NCBI RefSeq assembly: GCF_009870125.1
Contig: NC_046679.1
Span: 14,198,001 to 14,262,000, forward strand
Direction of reading: 5' to 3'
DNA length: 64,000 nucleotides
From: Drosophila pseudoobscura
Taxonomy: Eukaryota; Arthropoda; Insecta; Diptera; Drosophilidae
Shown here: piece by piece, positions 10,737-23,802 of the stretch
Numbering within the stretch: the first letter of the stretch is position 1
How the letters are laid out: each line of letters opens with the position of its first letter
Notes under the pieces: model-generated
Seen by the model: only the letters and a program-made list of their open reading frames with translations
What the model was told of the DNA's origin: nothing
The model's database searches: none
Made by a program: the position numbers and the translations under genes

Positions 10737-12742
10737 ATGTTGGGACTACAACGCTTTGCCGGCAGTATTGTCACCCAGATATACCGCCGTGCCGCATACA
10801 GCAGCAATGTTCGGTCGGCAAGTGGTCCACTAGCTACGGCGGCCACTGGTCAGGGAACCGAGGTGAGCGAGACTGAAGCTCGCGCGCCGGCAACGGATCC
10901 TAAGAAACCAAAAGGTACGTCGTCCGTCCAATCGGATTGATCTAACCAGAAGCGCTTTAATTGCAGGCCAATTGGTTGCTGCAGCATTCGAGTCGCTGCG
11001 GAACGAGAGCCCAACGGATGACAAGAAGACTCCCGCCTCCAGCAGCATAGATGACCGGATTATCAATGCGAAATCGGTCAACGGACTGCTGGCCATTACA
11101 GAAAACAACAACGCCTTCTCGCGCAAGCATGCTCTGAGGATCGTCTCGATACTGGCCGAGTGGAGCACCGTGGACCGCGTCAAGATATCTGAATTTGAGA
11201 ATGACACCAGATTCTTGCGCATCTGTCGCATGCTGGGCCGCACTGTGCCCAAGAATAGCGGCGGAAATACTAAAAACAGCGGCGATGTCAACGGAAACAC
11301 CAAACGGATATCCGGCTTCCGCACGGACGATCTGAACACGGTGCTCGGCGTGGCTGGAGACGATGAGGCCGCCAAGCTGATAGCCAGCATCAGCCTTCCC
11401 CAAATGGTTAAGGTGATGAGTACTCTGGCCCAACGTAAGCGACGTAGCACTCCCCTGCTACGCTCTCTGGCCTTCAACATCAGCAGCTCCTCGGAGACAC
11501 TGGACCTGAAACAGTCGGCGGATGTTCTGTATGCAATGTCCACGCTGAACTTCCAGGACTCCGTGCTGGGCGCCAAGGTCTGTGCTGATGTGCAAGCAGC
11601 TCTGCCAAAGAACTTGGAGAAGTCAGCGGTAGTGGGATCCATACTCACCAGCTTAGGCATTTTGCGCTATCGAGATTTGGGTTAGTCCATGAAGAATATT
11701 GTAAAATTGTTGTATATTGTATACTAACGAGTCCTATCTGTTAGATATCTTGGAATCGCTGACGCAGTGGCTCGTGAAGAACAGTGAAATCTGCCGCCCT
11801 CAAGATCTCAGCGCGTACTTCCTCACATCGGCTTTGCTGAACTTTAAGAGTGCCCAGCTCGATGATGTGAGCAATAAACTTGCAAAATCCATTGTGCGGG
11901 AGGACTTTACCAAGCAATCCGAATGGTTAAGCTATGTCTGGTCCTTGGCCATGCTCGGGCTTGTGGAACAAAAGCATCTTGATTCGGTTTTAAGGTGCGT
12001 TTCATATCCGTGATTATTTGGAAAAATGTATCACTTAATCCTCCGATTGGTTATTTTTCTTAGTCCTGGATTCCTGGAGCTATTAGAAAAGGACAAGTCC
12101 GGCCTGACACCCGTCTCCAAGATGAGGCTATTGAATCTAAATAGTTATGCGCAGCTACTGGCCACAGATTACAAGGGTGTTTTGCTGCCAGCTGATAGTC
12201 CTGCTTACCAAGTGCCTATGGCCCACACGAAGACGAAACAAATTCTGGTAAATGGCATGCTTGATGCTCTCAAGAGCCTTCTGCCGGCCACTAACCATGT
12301 ACAGACGTCGGTGGACAGCAAGATGGGTTTTCTTATAGGTATAAGAATTGCTCTCTTCTAAACCAAAACTCTGTTTTAATCGAGCCTCTTTCAGATGCGC
12401 TTTGCCACTTTGATGCCAATAGAAATCCCCTGCCGTTGGACAAGGAGAATCCAAATGCAATTAAGTGAGATACACTAGATTTACAGGGGATCTTACTGGC
12501 ATTTAATGAATCGTATGAAATTGTCTTCTAGGGTGGCGCTAATGGTGATTGACTTCCATGACATTTGCCATGGCACGCATCGCAGTGCCAGCGGAGTTAC
12601 GAACCTGACATTCGATCTGCTGGAGAAGAGTGGCTACCAGGTCATACCAGTGCCGTACAATGAGTTCAGCACCAGCGACAAGCTACTGAAGCGCGTTCAG
12701 TACTTGGATGCAAAGTTCAAGGCGATTGTTAGTAGCAAATAA
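10737..12742 (+). CDS. CG13850: FAST-kinase-domain/RAP mitochondrial RNA protein
   Basis: This looks like a FASTKD4 (TBRG4)-type protein, a family that stabilises and processes mitochondrial mRNAs in the matrix. Exons are 10737-10914, 10967-11680, 11745-11994, 12064-12338, 12395-12464 and 12532-12742, all phase-consistent, giving 565 residues. The N-terminus MLGLQRFAGSIVTQIYRRAAYSSN is basic and amphipathic, as expected of a mitochondrial presequence. The middle carries FAST-type helical repeats (SADVLYAMSTLNF, GSILTSLGILRYRDLDILE). The last about 65 residues form a RAP domain (VALMVIDFHDICHG, LLEKSGYQVIPVPYNEF). The symbol is from memory. The first introns are only 52 and 64 bp. Confidence 0.88.
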
Positions 12743-12935
12743 TTTCAGTTGTAGTTTATTTAACTTCCCTTTTAATGTTTAATCAAAATTGAAATTGTTT
12801 AAATTTTGTAAATGTAAAATTAGGTGCTGAATTAAAGGCTAAACAACATCTGGCTTAGAATGTTCACAAAACCTTTAATTTAAGCGATGGAATGAATCTA
12901 TTAAGTACATGTGTATAAGAAACGTTACGCTGCCT

Positions 12936-15480
12936 TTAGACTGCGTCCAAATTGCTGGTGCGCTGCTGGTTCATGCCCACCTTCCACCACTGTCCCGTCT
13001 CCTGGAACTCGATGGCCACGGCTGCCAGCGTTTGGAATAGACTTCGGGCCAACATGTGACGATTGCCGATATGCAAAATGAACTTCGGATCGTACACCTT
13101 CTCGATGTCATCGATCTTGTAGTGATCCCGTGTCTCCCGCTCTGTCAGACACACACAATTCCATGGGGCCCAGTCGTCACTCTTGATCCATCGCGGCAAT
13201 CTAAAGAGGGAGTAAAGCTCGAAGTTAGATCTATTGGCTTATCCCTTGGGCACGCGACGCACCTCAACTCGTTGAGATTCTCAGTCTTGCTGAGTGCCGA
13301 GTGGCCATGCCAGATCTTGTCAATGATATGACGCACATCGTCCGACTGCATCACAAAGGCAAAGGATGTGGTACACTTGCGTTTGCGCTCATCGCGTTGC
13401 ACGCATCTCAGTATTGATTGGTACACCGTGTTCTCTGTGGCCGTTAGCTGGAGGTAGACCCCATTAATCACCTGAGAAAACTGAGGATAGGGTATAGCCC
13501 ACCTTAAGGTAGTAGCAGCTCTTGCAGGTATCCACATGGCTCTGGCGCGTGCGTATGGCAAAGTCCTTGTATGCCTTGACCTTCTTGCACACGATGCACA
13601 TGCGCGAGGGAGGCCCTGCGAAAGGAGGTTACTCCTTAGTGGTGATCGATTCGATGGACCCTTTGCTACTCACGTTTGTTCTGTTCGCTCTTCTGGAACT
13701 TGATCAGCTCGTAGAAGAGGATGTTCTGGCGCTTGCGCAGAATTTCCACATCACTTGACGTTGCATAGAGCAGCAAATTCTTCTCTCGATCAAACAAATC
13801 AAACAGCTAAAGAAGGGTACCACCGTATTATCGGGTAAAATGATTCGATTGATCACAGCCAAACCTCAGGGAAGTTGGGAAAGCAAGTCTCCTCCATGAG
13901 TATCTCCATAACGCGACGTACGAGGGTCAGGCGTACATCTCTTGAAAGTGGCAGTCGCAGATCCTTGTAGACTTCGGTAAGGAAGCGAACGCGCTGCGTG
14001 CTCAGCAAATCCATATGGATCTTACAGTCCTTGTACCCAATCCATTCGATGGGCTTGCCCATCTTCTTGAGCAGCTGGTCCTTGCGGAAATCCTTCATGG
14101 ACTTGCAGACCAGACGGCGCTGCCTCTCCACCCCATTCAGCAGTTGGATCTCCTTGTCCAAAAGAATGTTGACCTCGGAGATGCGGGCAGGTCCTTCGTA
14201 GTGGGCAGCAATACGCCTTAGTTCGGCCCGCTTCCAGCGACCGATTTCGGCATACAGCAGATCGAAGTCGTCCTTGGAGCGGGGGAACTGCTTGATCGCC
14301 TTCTGGCGATCGACACGCTCCTCCACGCACTTTTCGTATCGCTCTTCCTCCTCCTCGCGGTTGCGCACCAAGCGACTGGACAGGAATCGGATCAGATGTG
14401 GACTCTTTTGGGTCATCTCTTCGGCGAGTACTCACCGATACTCCTTGGCGCGAATGCGGATGTACTTCCACAGGATCCAGCGACGCCAGTTGCGCTGTAT
14501 GAGCTGAATCTTCTCCAGCTTCCGCTCTGCGCGTTCCTTCTGGGCGAAGGTCTGGTATTTGCCAGGAACAATGGTGAAATCGTGGGCCGCCGACACGTAC
14601 AGGACATTGATGCCATCGAGATGGCATTGCACCGACTGCTCATGGGCTGTGTTCTAGAGGGGATTCGCAGGGACAAAAATTAACCGCCGAGCAGATCAGT
14701 TAAAATTCATTCCACCCACCAGAATCTTTTCCTTTGGCTCCCAGGTCTGGGTATCCCTGGAGTAATAGCGCCTGGCCTTCCACTTGTCAAAGTAGGGCCC
14801 GGTCTGGGAGAAGGCATCTAGGTACTCTTTGCCGGTGACCCTGTCCCTGTAGCCACACAGAAAGGGCTTGATGATGGCAGCATTCACAATCTCCACCACC
14901 ACGTTTTTGGGCTGCCCATCCTCCGTGTCCTCGCCAGGAATGTGGACTGTTATAAAGTCCGCCAGGCGGTGCTTGCTGTTAGAGATCGAGATCTCCAGTT
15001 TGAAGATTGGTATGAAGACTTCCCTCTATGGTATACTCACTCGTAGTAGACATCCAGATCCAGCTTGGGCGCTGCCTCTGTCCCAATATCCTTGGGCGCG
15101 AGCAGCTCCAGCTCAAACTCGTGTATCCCGAACTCATCGAACTTGGTCGAATTGATGGGCAGGGAGTCGCACAGAGGGCGATTCTCCTGCCTGAGCACCA
15201 GGAGCTTCGGCTCCACCTCGAACTTGCGCGATATGTCCTGCTTAACCTCGGCCAGAGTCATGCAGTTGGGATAGACCTGGGCCACGATATCCATCTCCGA
15301 GATGCGAAACTTCACCGTGACATTCTCCAGCTCCACACAGCCCTCCTCCGTGTGCTCCGACTCGGTGCTGTTCGAGTCGAAGACTGGGGCACAGCCAGCC
15401 GGCTGCTTGGGCCGCTCCGAGGGATCCACATTCAGCTGCACATTGCGCACAAAGGCCGGAGGATACTCTGGGGCACTCAT
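12936..15480 (-). CDS. IQ and ubiquitin-like domain protein (IQUB type)
   Basis: The protein resembles IQUB, a component of ciliary/flagellar axonemes, so testis or ciliated-neuron expression is likely. Eight exons were placed with consistent phases: 15480-15041, 14975-14720, 14653-14436, 14375-13865, 13806-13674, 13615-13503, 13471-13263 and 13200-12936, totalling 714 residues (human IQUB is about 790). A ubiquitin-like fold spans about residues 50-130 (VTVKFRISEMDIVAQVYPN...LVLRQENRPLCD). An IQ motif follows (IQLIQRNWRRWILWKYIRI), then an acidic/basic coiled coil (RNREEEEERYEKCVEERVD). A Cys-rich segment has MCIVCKKV and DTCKSCYYLK, suggesting a zinc-binding C-x2-C pair. It ends in NQQRTSNLDAV. 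It is convergent with the FASTKD-like gene, with 193 bp between stops. Confidence 0.88.
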
Positions 15481-16532
15481 CTTTCTGCTCTAAAAAATAT
15501 ATAGTTTCACTTATTTCTGTGAATGTTCTGGGTGGGTAAACTAATCGGAAAACTGCCTGCTGGGATCTGATTCGATGAAGACCTCAGACTGGGGGACTTG
15601 ACTGGGTCACAAGGGGCTCCCCCCGGCAACGAATTTGTTCAATAACTTGAATGCCGCTGCTAGGCGCCCTGTTGTGGCAACGCGTCGCTCCGTGGGCCAG
15701 GCCCAACATTCTGGCCATAGTTCAGTGTTCCCTTCGGTTCAGTGCTTAGTTTTCTCACGCATACGCGTCAGATTTTCACGAGTGAAAGCTTCCAATCATC
15801 TAATGAGTCGGAGCTACCCGAATCCAACGGTCACTCAGAAATTTGCATACCAAATTCTTTTCTAATTGCCGCAATTTCAGTTTCTTCACAAATTTTATAG
15901 TTATCAAATCTGCAAAGTGTTTATATACCCTTGAAGAGTGGGTACTACATACGAGTACTGGAACTATATCTTTTTCCGAATAGAGGAGGGTCTAAGTAAG
16001 AGACAAGGCTGTGGTTGTTCTATACATAATCAAATCAAATTGTACCAACTTTTTACTAAAATACCATCAGTAGTACGAAGATTTTAAAGATTTTCTGCAA
16101 GTTTATTCGAAGCTTTCGTGTATATTTATTTGTTGCATAACATTGACTGAACATTCGGAGTTTGAAGAGACAACGGTGACAGTAATTACTTTTACTAAAT
16201 GGATTGGAAAGACTGCCAGGCCACACGTGAAGACGATTTGATGATGATGTCGATGCTACTGGCGCCGAGATGCTGATGCGGAAGCCGGGCTAATAATGAT
16301 GGTTAGCTATTATATCATGATCTATACAGATATCATCAAAATTAATGGAGGCCCGCTTAGCCAGAGCTTTCTTTCTCCCCATTCGTTCGATTGTGACCCA
16401 AATTCGGCAATATTTCCAGTGCTTATGGGAAATATGATCCACTTAAAAGGTTTTGCCAAAGCTGCTTAAGATATTCGGTTACCTCAAATGAATAAAGCCC
16501 AACATTTTGTAATTTTTTGCTAACTAAATTTA
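15481..16532. other. Intergenic spacer
   Basis: This holds the 5' leader of the IQUB-type gene and the 3' flank of the next minus-strand gene. Near 15925 a TATATACCCTTGAAGAGTGG segment resembles the degenerate ACCCTT...AGGGT hairpins scattered in fly genomes. No coding exon is seen. Confidence 0.5.
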
Positions 16533-17198
16533 TTAATAAATAATGTTTTTATTGTAGTAGAACTTAGACGTAATATTGAGGGCAGTCAGGGCGGACTTGG
16601 CGTCGGCATGGGCCACCTGCAGCCGATGGGGACGTCCATTGAAGTAGTAATCCTTGTGATGCTGCACCCGCAACAGTTTGCTGGGATAGAGGTAGCCCAG
16701 ATTATTGGGATTCATGGAGGGTTTGCCGGGCTTTGGCTCTGGCTTCGGCGCTAATGGACGGACTGTGGAGCTCTGCTGTGGCGCCTCCGTCTGTGTTAGC
16801 GGCGTCTCCTTCTCCAGAATGATGGGATTGATTTTCATGGGCTGATAGTCCAGACCAATGCCGGGTATATGACGGAAGGGCAGTGGGGGTACGGGTATAT
16901 AATAGATTTTCGAATCCTTTTTCGTTTTTTTCGTCTTACTGCCGTTCTTGTTGTACTTCCGCAGGTTCAGTGGCTTCGAGGTGACCAGATAATCCATATA
17001 CACGTTATCCAGCGAGGGTGACTGCACGACAATTCTGTTGCCCAGCGGGGCGCCGGCGGCGGCTCCACCCTCCAGGCCACTCGACATCGACAACTGCGGC
17101 AGCAACGACGGGGCTCTCATGTGGTAGGAGTAGGGAAAGGCCTGGCCAAGACTGGCCAGCGCCAACAGTGCCGCCAAGTGTATCAACAGGGGCGACAT
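16533..17198 (-). CDS. Secreted basic Pro/Tyr-rich protein
   Basis: A single coding exon encodes 221 residues. MSPLLIHLAALLALASLGQA is a clear signal peptide, with cleavage expected after QA. The rest is basic and rich in Pro, Tyr and Lys, with no cysteine pattern and no recognised domain. It includes KIYYIPVPPLPFRHIPG and, near the C-terminus, YYFNGRPHRLQVAHADAKSA. An acceptor (TTTGCAG) lies one base upstream of the ATG, so the gene has a 5' untranslated exon somewhere upstream on the minus strand. The YY-x-PP and FNGRP segments recur in the secreted protein at 28.4 kb. An extracellular matrix, cuticle or eggshell role is possible but unproven. Confidence 0.75.
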   Translation of the reverse strand: MSPLLIHLAALLALASLGQAFPYSYHMRAPSLLPQLSMSSGLEGGAAAGAPLGNRIVVQSPSLDNVYMDYLVTSKPLNLRKYNKNGSKTKKTKKDSKIYYIPVPPLPFRHIPGIGLDYQPMKINPIILEKETPLTQTEAPQQSSTVRPLAPKPEPKPGKPSMNPNNLGYLYPSKLLRVQHHKDYYFNGRPHRLQVAHADAKSALTALNITSKFYYNKNIIY

Positions 17199-17199
17199 G

Positions 17200-20100
17200 C
17201 TGCAAAGATAAGCCAGAGAGTGTCAAGGTAAAAGACAATGGAAAGTGTTCGACCCACAGGCGCGAAGTGCTCCCTAATTGTTCCAGCATTTGATGGATGG
17301 GATGGATATGGATGGATGGAGTCCGAAATCAAAAGCAAAATCAAACTCAAAACTAAAAGCCAACACCCGAATTCGAATAATAATCAAAGAGCGATTTCTG
17401 CAAGTCACATGCCAAAGCCGAATAATTTAATAATAAATAAATTGTCTGGGCGCATCAAAGCGCAAAATCTTTCGCCTTTACATTGTAAAGTTTCTCACGT
17501 TCCCCACAGATACGCGCACACAAACGGGGGCTACTACTACTACTGCTCTCAGGTGGGTAATTTTCGTTTCGATTTGATTTAAATGAAAGCATTTAATGCA
17601 CGCTAATCAAAGCCTCTAAGAGCGACGCTAGCAGCGACGGCCACTGCGACGCCGACTGAGCAATTACGCTAATGAGCGCGTCGAGCGCCATCTGGCGGAG
17701 CACATTTCAACGCTTCAGTGATTAATGATGAGCCTTTAAAAAGATAGAAAAAATAGATTGATCAACCCGAGAGATAAAAAAAAAATCCAAAATTGAGCAG
17801 ACAACAAGCTGTCGGCGGTGGCTGATCGAAGTCCGAGAACAAGCGGCGGGAAAACACGATTTTCGGGGCGTAAACGTTTAGGCGCGCCCCCTTCCCGATC
17901 TACAAAGCGATATGCAAATATTTTGTAGAATCGCCCCTCTTCGACTCAGACATTTGTCTAAATATGTCTATGGCCTGAAGCGTTTTTCGCCAACCTGATA
18001 AATTGCAGAAAGTCTAGGAATCTGGGATTATGAGACCCCGCATGATATATGATCGGTGGAGCGATAACAGAACAAACTGGACGTCCACACACACACACAC
18101 ACAGAGAGATTAGTGGAAAAATGTTATTACAATTAAATTATTTCGGTGAGATCTCTGATCCCTAATGGCCTGTGGTTCACACGAGCTGTTGATCGCTTCT
18201 GTCTGGCGAAAAATCTTGATTTGTCCACTCACAGACTCCAATTATCGAAATCTTTATGTGGCTTTTGCCTATATCAACACTTGTGAACAATCTTTGCAAG
18301 GCCATATTCATTTTGTGCCTATGCCATTATGTGGTCTCATCATGATTAATCATGTCACCTGGCTCTTCTCTCCCTCTCTCTTCGGGGAGTGAAAGACGAA
18401 AGACTTTGGCAACGAACTCGAGATGTCGATGCGGACGTCCAGCAATTAAAAGCGTATTAATTTAATGGACTGCTGCCAGCTGTCAAATGCAAATGAATAA
18501 ACCCTCCACTCCATCCATCCCATCCTCTTTGGGCATACGAGATTTTTTGCATCTGAAAACTCACTTTAAATGGCTCTGACTGCAGCTGCCGGTTGTACTT
18601 GCTGAGTAGTTTCTGATGCAGTTGATTACGTATTTTCTTTATTTATATTGACTGTAAGGCGGCGATTAATTTATTGCCCAAGTGTCCTTCCTTCTACGAG
18701 CGATGATTGTTTGTCTGGTTTGGCTTCTTTTCTGCCATAAATTATGGAATTTTTTGTATGCGCACGTTCTGTCACGTTTTTCTATATTTATTTAATTGTT
18801 AATATCACTTGAAGAAATTAATTTATAGTTTTTCCCGTGTTATGTTTAGTCTCGATTTAAATTTGAATTTAAATTCAATTTTGAACCGCTTCCTCGCACT
18901 GCTTTGCCGACACTGTCGATCGGTTTGGTTTCGTGTTGCGCGCGCAGCTTTTTGAACGTTGTGAACGCCTCGAAGTGCGGCAAATAAATGAGTCTGCGGA
19001 CTGTTTGTAATTTGTTTTTTTTTTCTTCTTAAATCAAAAATCAGTCGGCCGACGTCGTTGCTGCTGCCGCTTCTGTCGCCGCCGTCGTCGTCGTTGTGGG
19101 GCGACGTCATAAGCAGCGACAGCAACTGGAAGTGTGAGCCGGGCCGGGCTCAACTTTTATTGTTGTGTGTGAGGTCCAAACCGATGGCGATACCAATGCC
19201 GCTGTCCGTGTCTAACACTAACTAGTTGGCTACCAGACAGACCCTGGCAAATGATCGTTAGTGGATGGGAGGACTGATCTTCAGGAGATGAGGGGCGTAT
19301 AGTGTTCTGGGGCCGAGATCTTCGATGGCTGATCTGCCCCAAGTTCTTCTGGGGAAGAGACGTTCCAAGATCTTTAGTCGAAGAACGGCCCATAAATTAG
19401 CCAGTTTATTGTTTGTCCACTTACTGTTACAGTTTGCGATTGCACTTTGTGGGTTTTCAGACGTTTGTGTCTCTTTGCTATTTGCTTGACAAATTTAACA
19501 GGGGAGAAAATTGATTCATCACTTCCCTCGCTCTGCGACGGCATTTGCATATCACGACAGGAAAGTGTCAGAGCTGTACGCAGCAGGAAACCCAATACCA
19601 CTTGACCAGTCCAGTCAGTCAGCTTTTGATTGAATTACACCTCGAGCAACAGTGTTACGAGTGGAGTAGCTTCTTCTGCAGAGGGTCTCCGGTCTGGGGT
19701 CTGGGTTCTCTGCTCTGGATTCCATCTTCTTTTTCTTTCCAATATTGTGAACAAATTAGTTACAAATGAACCTACGACAACAAAGGCCGTTGAAGGTAAC
19801 ACGAAGCCTCGGTTGAGGCTTCATTTCTTTTCGCAGTTTGCTCTCTCAACCTACCCGTATTCCTCGCATAACAAGCACAAGGCTATGCTGTCTTCTGGGT
19901 GGTTTTAGCTCCCTTTCTCCTGGTCAGAGTAAGAGATACACATCTGTGGTGTCTGCTCTAAGATATGGGGCTCATATTTGAGGATTAAAAATGATGACGA
20001 TGGCTGTATCTTCCCTCTGAATGATCACATACCGGGTAATGGCATGGTCGACTATGTCATTCCTACACTTGGTCTAGCCCATTGACAGGCCAGCGCAAGC

Positions 20101-20750
20101 CACGTCCACCAGGTGCCGTCTCCTCCTCCGTCTCTGTGGGCTCCGTGCGTGTGGCGCTTCGGGGGTAAAGTCTTTGCATCCATCATAATTTAATTGGCCA
20201 AAGGCCGAGAGACTGAAATCTCTGGCATTTTCTAAACACTTTTGCGTGATGTGTTGACGCTGATTGAGAAGTGTTGGCTAAATGGGAAAGGGTGTTCTTT
20301 GCGAGAGAAATTCCTTTTCGACCGACCCATTCTGTCTGACCCATTGAGTCAGTTGTCCAAGCCGTAAATCAGTCAAATTTGTCATAATTTATAGCGAAAT
20401 TCAAGCAAAATTAGTGTTAATTATATCACTTCCCCATTTGAACAGGGTTTTATGTGCCTTTTCGGCTAATTAAAACAAGTAAAAGCAACTTCCACTGCCA
20501 AAGAGAGCTTATATAAAAGCATTTCCCCTCGAAACCAGCCAACTTTCCCATGTCCGGGGCATCTTTCACCCAGCTACGGACCACAGAAACCATCTAATTT
20601 CAGAGCAGAGACAAGACACTACAAATACAAAGAAAACAAAACAAAATGACATAACCGCAAATAGTACTCGACTTGTCCAAATAAAACAAATTGTGCGTTT
20701 AAGTACGTTCTCCATGCCCTCCACTGCTGATGGATCCAAACACTTTTAAA
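17200..20750. other. Long non-coding stretch
   Basis: This is probably the 5' intron and upstream regulatory DNA of the minus-strand secreted-protein gene. It has a (CA)n run near 18088-18104, GTCGTC-rich sequence near 19075-19100 and many AT-rich homeodomain-type words (TAATTA). A TATATAAAAG box lies near 20511 on the plus strand with no convincing gene behind it. Open frames here are short and not protein-like. Confidence 0.5.
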
Positions 20751-20959
20751 TATTAATTAGCCTTGGCAGCTCCCTCCCCTCCAAACCCTCTTCTGGCAAT
20801 TATTCTGCCCCAGCCCACTCTGAAGTGTGTGTTGAAGTGCGTAAGCTCTCGCATGTGCCAAATGGCGGCTACCGATGGCCACAGATATCTGCCAGATACA
20901 CGTTCTCACAGAAATGGGAGTGAGACAACTAACTGCACGCATCTGCTGGAGGAACATAG

Positions 20960-21075
20960 CCCCATCTCCAGCCCCATCTCCAGCCGCATCTCCAGCCGCA
21001 TCTCCAGCCGCATCTCCAGCCGCATCTCCAGCCGCATCTCCAGCCGCATCTCCAGCCGCATCTCCAGCCACATAT
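20960..21075. repeat. 12-bp minisatellite
   Basis: About nine consecutive units of CCGCATCTCCAG, with the first two and last two units diverged (CCCATCTCCAG, CCACATATCCAG). Because the unit length is a multiple of three, all frames stay open and give artificial repeat peptides such as GDAA on the minus strand. I see no evidence that it is coding. Confidence 0.9.
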
Positions 21076-21084
21076 CCAGCATAA

Positions 21085-23720
21085 TTGTTAACGATTAGAC
21101 AACACAAATCACGAACAAGCTGTAAACGCCAAGTATCTGCATCTGTGTATCATTTTTTCCGAGCCTTGTGTGAACCGAGCTTTGGAATTATTAAGACTAA
21201 TATGTTTAATGCTGACGGAAGCAATATAGATAGATGGCCGAAGCACGGGCCCGCCGCAAACGAGACAGCTGTCTCTGCCCTCCTCCCCCCCATAACCCCA
21301 CCGAGCACATGCCCAACTCCAACTCCAACCTCAGGCAAAGTCATCAGGTAGACCCACGTCTGGGCAGAGTCTCCGTTCCAGGCCCCGACTCTTTGGCATG
21401 AATGACATGACAGACACACACTACACACAACACACTCGTTGCTGGTGGCGCTTGCGTGTTTGGCTACTGAATTTTTAAGCATTTTCGAGCGGGTTCGCCG
21501 TCTGTCGGAGGCTTCATTTACATGGCCAACGTTTTAATTAGCGGCTTAGAGGCTCCCCGATAGGGAGACAGGGCGCAGGAGATCTCCCAGATCCATTTAG
21601 ATGAATGGCGGGAACACCCACAGTCGGATAAGTCAGATAAGCAGCCGGCAAATGCGGCATGCGACGACCAGCGACCGGCGACCGGCGACCGACTGGCTTA
21701 AGTCCCAACGATTATATATTGCCCAATTATAGCAAATCTTTTATTGCCGATAAATTCGCAGGTTCATTAAACTCGGCAGCCCCCCTTCTCGCTAACTGAC
21801 TCAGTGGCTTCAGGTTGTGGCACTTTGCGCCTTTGTTTGGTCTTATTTTAGCATTTGCTTTTGTCATTTGTGGGGTGTTTGATCCAGCAGATCGGTCCCA
21901 TGCCTCCTCTCGGCACCGAGGAATGCATTTGGAATGAAGTTGTGGTCGTCGCAGCTTTATGATGCAATGCCAACCATCTGGATCTGGATATGTCCGTGCA
22001 CTGATGGCATTGCTGTGGCTGCAGCAATTGTGGCATTTCTGAGTAAGCCCCTGGATTGGGGTCAGGCTGCTGCCTGCACGTTTGCACTGGCTTTCATCGA
22101 AAGTCAAATATTTGTAGATCGCAGAAAAGGAAAAGTGTAACGAAAGGAAAACACCGCTACTGCTGCCAGCAACAGCTCTCCAGCTACGATACCGAGTACC
22201 ACTGATTGTTGTCAGCCACAAAATTCAATATTTGCTCATCCGTTCCCGAAAGCGTTTGGCGGATTCTTCGGTGGATTTTGTGAAAGTGCCAAGGGGGTAA
22301 AGGGGCAGCTCGAAATGGGCGTTTTGATGGCAGGCACTGGAGCTTGGCCTGCGATGAATGGGGGCGATTGGCTATGAACTGAAGCCGAAATTGGAGTCAA
22401 GACTGTTGGCTACCTATTGAGTCACAACGAAAGCCTCAAGTGGTTCGCAGAAAGAGTGTGTACGGGGGAATCCCCAGATTTGTCCCAAGGTTCAGGCAAA
22501 ATATTTCGCTTTTCCAGCTGAGTTTCCCACCTCCCACCACCCTCAGCTTCGAGCTAACGATTCGCCGCGGTCTATATCTCAATTGGCCGATGATTTATCC
22601 CCGCTATAAACGAAAAAAAAAAATGCACACACACACTCAAAAACTTTCCAAGTGCCTGACAATTAGAGCAAACGATAGTTGGACGGATAGATCGTTAATG
22701 ATGGCATGGTGGCTTTATGGCCTTTTCCAGTGGCAGGAAGATTTCAGCACGTCTCCCGTCAAATGGTGGTACGAAAATTCTTTGGCCGTCATTTTCGCCT
22801 GTTCGGCTTGCGATTAATGATCGAGAAATAAGTTTTATTAATTGGAAACCAGTTGGCCAGTAAAAAGGAAAAGCTAACGAAACATCAACCAAACGGAAAA
22901 CACAACAATATCCCCAGATCTCTGACTGTTCGGGTACTCTACTGGATCGCATACTTATTTAACAATAATTGTACTAAGTGCATTAATTAGCCGGCGAGCG
23001 GACGAGAAAGAAATCATTGGAAATGGATTTAATTGCTCCGCTGGCTTTTATTGTTTCGGCCCGCAACAGAAACGGGCAAAAGCCAACTATTATTTCAATT
23101 GGAATTTAATTTTTCGAATGGGCATTGTTTGTTTTTGCTGGCCTAAACGGCGCCCAGATTTTGCGAATTTTATTTCCATTATTTCTGATCCCATCTCGCG
23201 CGACCTTGAGAAGCACAAGGCAGAGGAGGCAGTGGCTCTTAATGGCTCTGAAGACACACATTGGGCGGGCGGTTGTCCGGGCGCTCGGTCGCCGTCCATT
23301 TCCACGCTCAGTGTCAATAAACTTAAGTTCTGGAGAATTCATCTGGTGGAAGCGAGACCTCACCCAGCGTCCTATCCTCCACATCCCATCCCAGAGATCA
23401 TCCAATGCCACGATCGGGCGGACCGACACTTAAGCTGTTATCAATGTATCTATTTCCATTCCGTTTATACTGCTGACTGGCCATTATTGTCTCTCATCTG
23501 CTGTAGGGGCCGTAAAACTTTAATTTCAATTGAAATAAGATAACCATCTCGCCTTCCAGGGCGATCCCCACGCCACGTCGCAGTGTCGCTGTTTTAATGG
23601 TTCACATTGCTTCAGCCGGAACATGTTTTATTTTTACTCACCGGTAGCATATTTCACTGTTATTTAATTATAGTTTTACAAAATAAAAAGGAAAGAAAAA
23701 GATGGCATCAAAAAGTTTCC
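21085..23720. other. Non-coding stretch before tRNA cluster
   Basis: No coding exon or RNA gene was recognised. The sequence has regulatory character: frequent TAATTA, GATTA and CAATTA words, GGCGACCGGCGACCG short direct repeats near 21672-21690 and an (AC)n run near 22625. Enhancers of flanking genes are possible, but this is inference only. Confidence 0.4.
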
Positions 23721-23802
23721 CGACGAGGATGGGATTCGAACCCACGCGTGCAGAGCACATTGGATTAGCAGTCCAACGCCTTAACCTCTCGGCCACCTCG
23801 TC
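23721..23802 (-). tRNA. tRNA:Ser-GCT: tRNA-Ser (anticodon GCT), copy 1
   Basis: This 82-base type II tRNA begins GACGAGGTGGCCGAGAGG on the minus strand. The anticodon loop CTGCTAA carries GCT, there is a long variable arm (TGCTCTGCACGCG), and the T-loop is GGTTCGAATCC. The acceptor stem GACGAGG pairs with CCTCGTC, with discriminator G. A TTTTT Pol III terminator follows within about 15 bases. It decodes AGC/AGU serine codons. Confidence 0.97.

Noticed and set aside
20757-21107. 116-codon minus-strand frame with GDAA repeats
   Set aside because: It is produced by the 12-bp minisatellite and has no other protein-like part.
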